Shown here: positions 62,578-64,000 of the stretch, one piece after another
Numbering within the stretch: the first letter of the stretch is position 1
Layout: the number at the start of each line of letters is the position of its first letter
Notes under the pieces: generated by a model
Database searches by the model: none
Told to the model about the DNA's origin: nothing
The model's input: only the letters and a program-made list of their open reading frames with translations
Made by a program: the position numbers and the translations under genes
Assembly: GCA_902536385.1 (NCBI GenBank)
Contig: CACAWY010000003.1
Span: 62,001 to 126,000 of the forward strand
Length of the DNA: 64,000 nucleotides
Reading direction: 5' to 3'
Source: an uncultured Pelagibacteraceae bacterium
GTDB lineage: Bacteria; Pseudomonadota; Alphaproteobacteria; Pelagibacterales; Pelagibacteraceae

Positions 62578-63863
62578 TAATTATCATCAATACGTATTAA
62601 TTTTGATTTTTTAATAATATAATTTTTTTTATCAATTTCTTTCACGATTTTGTTATAAGATTTATCTTTAGATGAATGAGTAACGATCACAATTGTAGAT
62701 TTGTCTTTATTCTTTTTTGGATTTTGAATTAATCTTTTAATAGATACTCTATTTTTTGAAAATACATTAGTAATATTAGATAAAACACCGTATTTATCAG
62801 CAACTTCAAATCTCAAATATGCAGAAAAAAATCTTTCAGAAATGTTTTTAAATTTAAGTTTTTTTCTATCCTTACTTGAAATTGAAAAAGGGAATTTAAT
62901 ATTTCCTCTCAAAATCGACGATATATCAGATACCAAAGCAGAAGTGGTAGCAGCAGGGCCGGCCCCTTCACCCTGAATTACACTTTGACCAACTGGCGAA
63001 CCATCAATAATTACAGCATTGAGCACTCCATCTATGCTAGCGACGTAAGAACTTTTTTTAATTAGTGTTGGATGTACCCTTTGATAAATCTTATTATTTA
63101 TAACTTCTGCATAACCTAAAAGTTTAATTTTATAACCGAGTTTATTGGCATTATCGATGTCATCTTTGTCAATATTGGCAATTCCTTCAACATGTATATT
63201 ATTGTTAAGAAAAGAGTTAAAACATAATGAGGATAATATTTTTAATTTTGCAGAAACATCATCACCATTTAAATCTGCAGATGGATTAGCCTCAGCATAC
63301 CCTAGTTTTTTAGCATTATTAAGAACATCAAAAAAATTTTTATCTTCTTTATCCATTGAAGAAAGTATGTAATTTGATGTTCCATTAAAAATACCATAAA
63401 TTTTTTTAATTTTATTCGCTATCAATCCTTCTTTTATAGATCTTATAATAGGTACACCACCACAAACAGATGCTTCAAATTCTAAGTTGACTTTATTTTT
63501 TTCTGCAATTTTAGCCAATTGATCACCATATTTTGCAATTAAAGCTTTGTTAGCCGTCACAACATGTTTCTTGTTTTTAAGAGCATTAAATACTAGTTTT
63601 TTAGCAGCTCCTTCTGATCCACCAATTAGTTCTACAACGAGATCGATATCATTTCTTTTTGTTGCATCTAAATAATTTTTTAACCATTTCTTTTTATTAA
63701 TACTAAAAGCTCTTTTCCTCTTTTTGTTTTTTGCAGAAACATACAAAACATTTGGAACACAATTATTTTTTTCTGATATTATCTTTTTATTTTTTTCTAA
63801 ATATCTATACAAATAACTTCCAATATTGCCCAATCCAACAATTGCTATATTTAAGTTCTTCAT
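62577..63863 (-). CDS. hom: Homoserine dehydrogenase
   Basis: Hom reduces aspartate-semialdehyde to homoserine on the way to threonine and methionine. The 428-aa protein has the Rossmann start 'NIAIVGLGNIGSYLYRYL', then 'LVVELIGGSEGAAKKLVFNALKNKKHVVTANKALIA', 'EASVCGGVPIIRSIKEGL', 'GIFNGTSNYILSSM', 'GYAEANPSADLNGDDVSAKLKIL' (catalytic Asp/Lys region) and a C-terminal ACT domain (about 345-420, 'FSAYLRFEVADKYGVLSNITNVFSKN') likely used for feedback control. It heads the hom-glpX-recJ unit in this window, with an unknown gene's end just upstream. Confidence 0.95.
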   Translation of the reverse strand: MKNLNIAIVGLGNIGSYLYRYLEKNKKIISEKNNCVPNVLYVSAKNKKRKRAFSINKKKWLKNYLDATKRNDIDLVVELIGGSEGAAKKLVFNALKNKKHVVTANKALIAKYGDQLAKIAEKNKVNLEFEASVCGGVPIIRSIKEGLIANKIKKIYGIFNGTSNYILSSMDKEDKNFFDVLNNAKKLGYAEANPSADLNGDDVSAKLKILSSLCFNSFLNNNIHVEGIANIDKDDIDNANKLGYKIKLLGYAEVINNKIYQRVHPTLIKKSSYVASIDGVLNAVIIDGSPVGQSVIQGEGAGPAATTSALVSDISSILRGNIKFPFSISSKDRKKLKFKNISERFFSAYLRFEVADKYGVLSNITNVFSKNRVSIKRLIQNPKKNKDKSTIVIVTHSSKDKSYNKIVKEIDKKNYIIKKSKLIRIDDN

Positions 63864-63871
63864 CGTATTTA

Positions 63872-64000
63872 CTATTCTCTTTCAGTTATATCAGGGAACT
63901 TCATTTTTTTTCCTTTTTTTACTAAGTATTTGGATATCTCATCAATACTACATTTATCTAGAATTGTACAAATATCAGTCGGATACATAATCTTTTTCTT
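63872..64000 (-). CDS. C-terminal end of an unidentified protein (cut by window edge)
   Basis: On the minus strand an open frame enters from the right edge and stops at a TAG (63874-63872), eight bases before the hom ATG. Only the last 42 residues are seen: charged, with two cysteines ('DICTILDKCSIDEI') and a basic stretch ('VKKGKKMKF'). In many alphaproteobacteria an aminotransferase gene precedes hom, but this tail is not recognisable as such. Frame openness and close spacing to hom support a real gene; no function can be given. Confidence 0.5.
   Translation of the reverse strand, partial: KKKIMYPTDICTILDKCSIDEISKYLVKKGKKMKFPDITERE

Overview
The window looks like a stretch of a SAR11 (Pelagibacterales) alphaproteobacterial chromosome. 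The DNA is strongly AT-rich with A/U-ending codons. Genes are packed with 1-4 base start/stop overlaps (TAATG, ATGA), and almost no intergenic DNA is left. Several blocks keep alphaproteobacterial gene order: argS-(SPOR slot)-nagZ-scpA-scpB-tatABC-serS, yajC-secD-secF, ssb-gyrA-coaD-ppi-tgt, recG/sdhE, mltB-rlpA-dacC-tmk-holB-metG-tatD-MBL, and hom-glpX-recJ. I could not run any similarity search; calls rest on motifs, length and gene order.

Layout. 1-9 kb: 3' end of valS, ilvD, a short manC, then on the minus strand an A-type Fe-S carrier and xth, followed by dgt, argS, a small membrane protein and nagZ. 8.4-15 kb: scpAB, tatABC, serS, yajC-secDF. 15-24 kb: a PuuD-like membrane protein and uvrA (minus), then ssb, gyrA, coaD, a periplasmic cyclophilin, tgt and tRNA-Lys. 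24-28 kb: an M48 lipoprotein, a DUF502 protein, recG, sdhE and tRNA-Ser. 28-36 kb: the peptidoglycan/replication/translation run from mltB to the MBL hydrolase. 35.6-40 kb: glutathione peroxidase, a SufU-like scaffold, nhaA, tRNA-Pro, an NDUFS4-like Complex I subunit, an SbmA/BacA-like transporter and an AEC transporter.

40-47 kb is accessory. It begins with the only long gene-free gap (412 bases, holding an intrinsic terminator), then a less AT-rich ogt, a complete tyrosine recombinase, and surface-polysaccharide genes (FkbM methyltransferase, GT9, gmd, a fused two-domain glycosyltransferase), closing with a GIY-YIG protein. ManC at 2 kb could supply GDP-mannose for Gmd.

47-58 kb is a sugar/cyclitol catabolic cluster: HpcH/HpaI aldolase, aldehyde dehydrogenase, iolD, two Gfo/Idh/MocA dehydrogenases (one iolG-like), a ROK kinase, a three-gene ABC importer and iolE. 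The most economical reading is myo-inositol uptake and breakdown. The standard IolB, IolC and IolJ are not here, and the ROK kinase and HpcH/HpaI aldolase sit where replacements would be expected. 58-64 kb: a membrane-anchored unknown, a 2-hydroxyacid dehydrogenase, tRNA-Glu, recJ, glpX, hom and the end of an unknown gene.

No transcription factor is recognisable anywhere in the window. The most interesting points are a tRNA-guanine transglycosylase that has lost three of its four zinc ligands and sits without queA, a recJ reading frame ending inside tRNA-Glu, the modified inositol cluster, a ROK kinase without its zinc motif, and convergent genes whose stop codons overlap.
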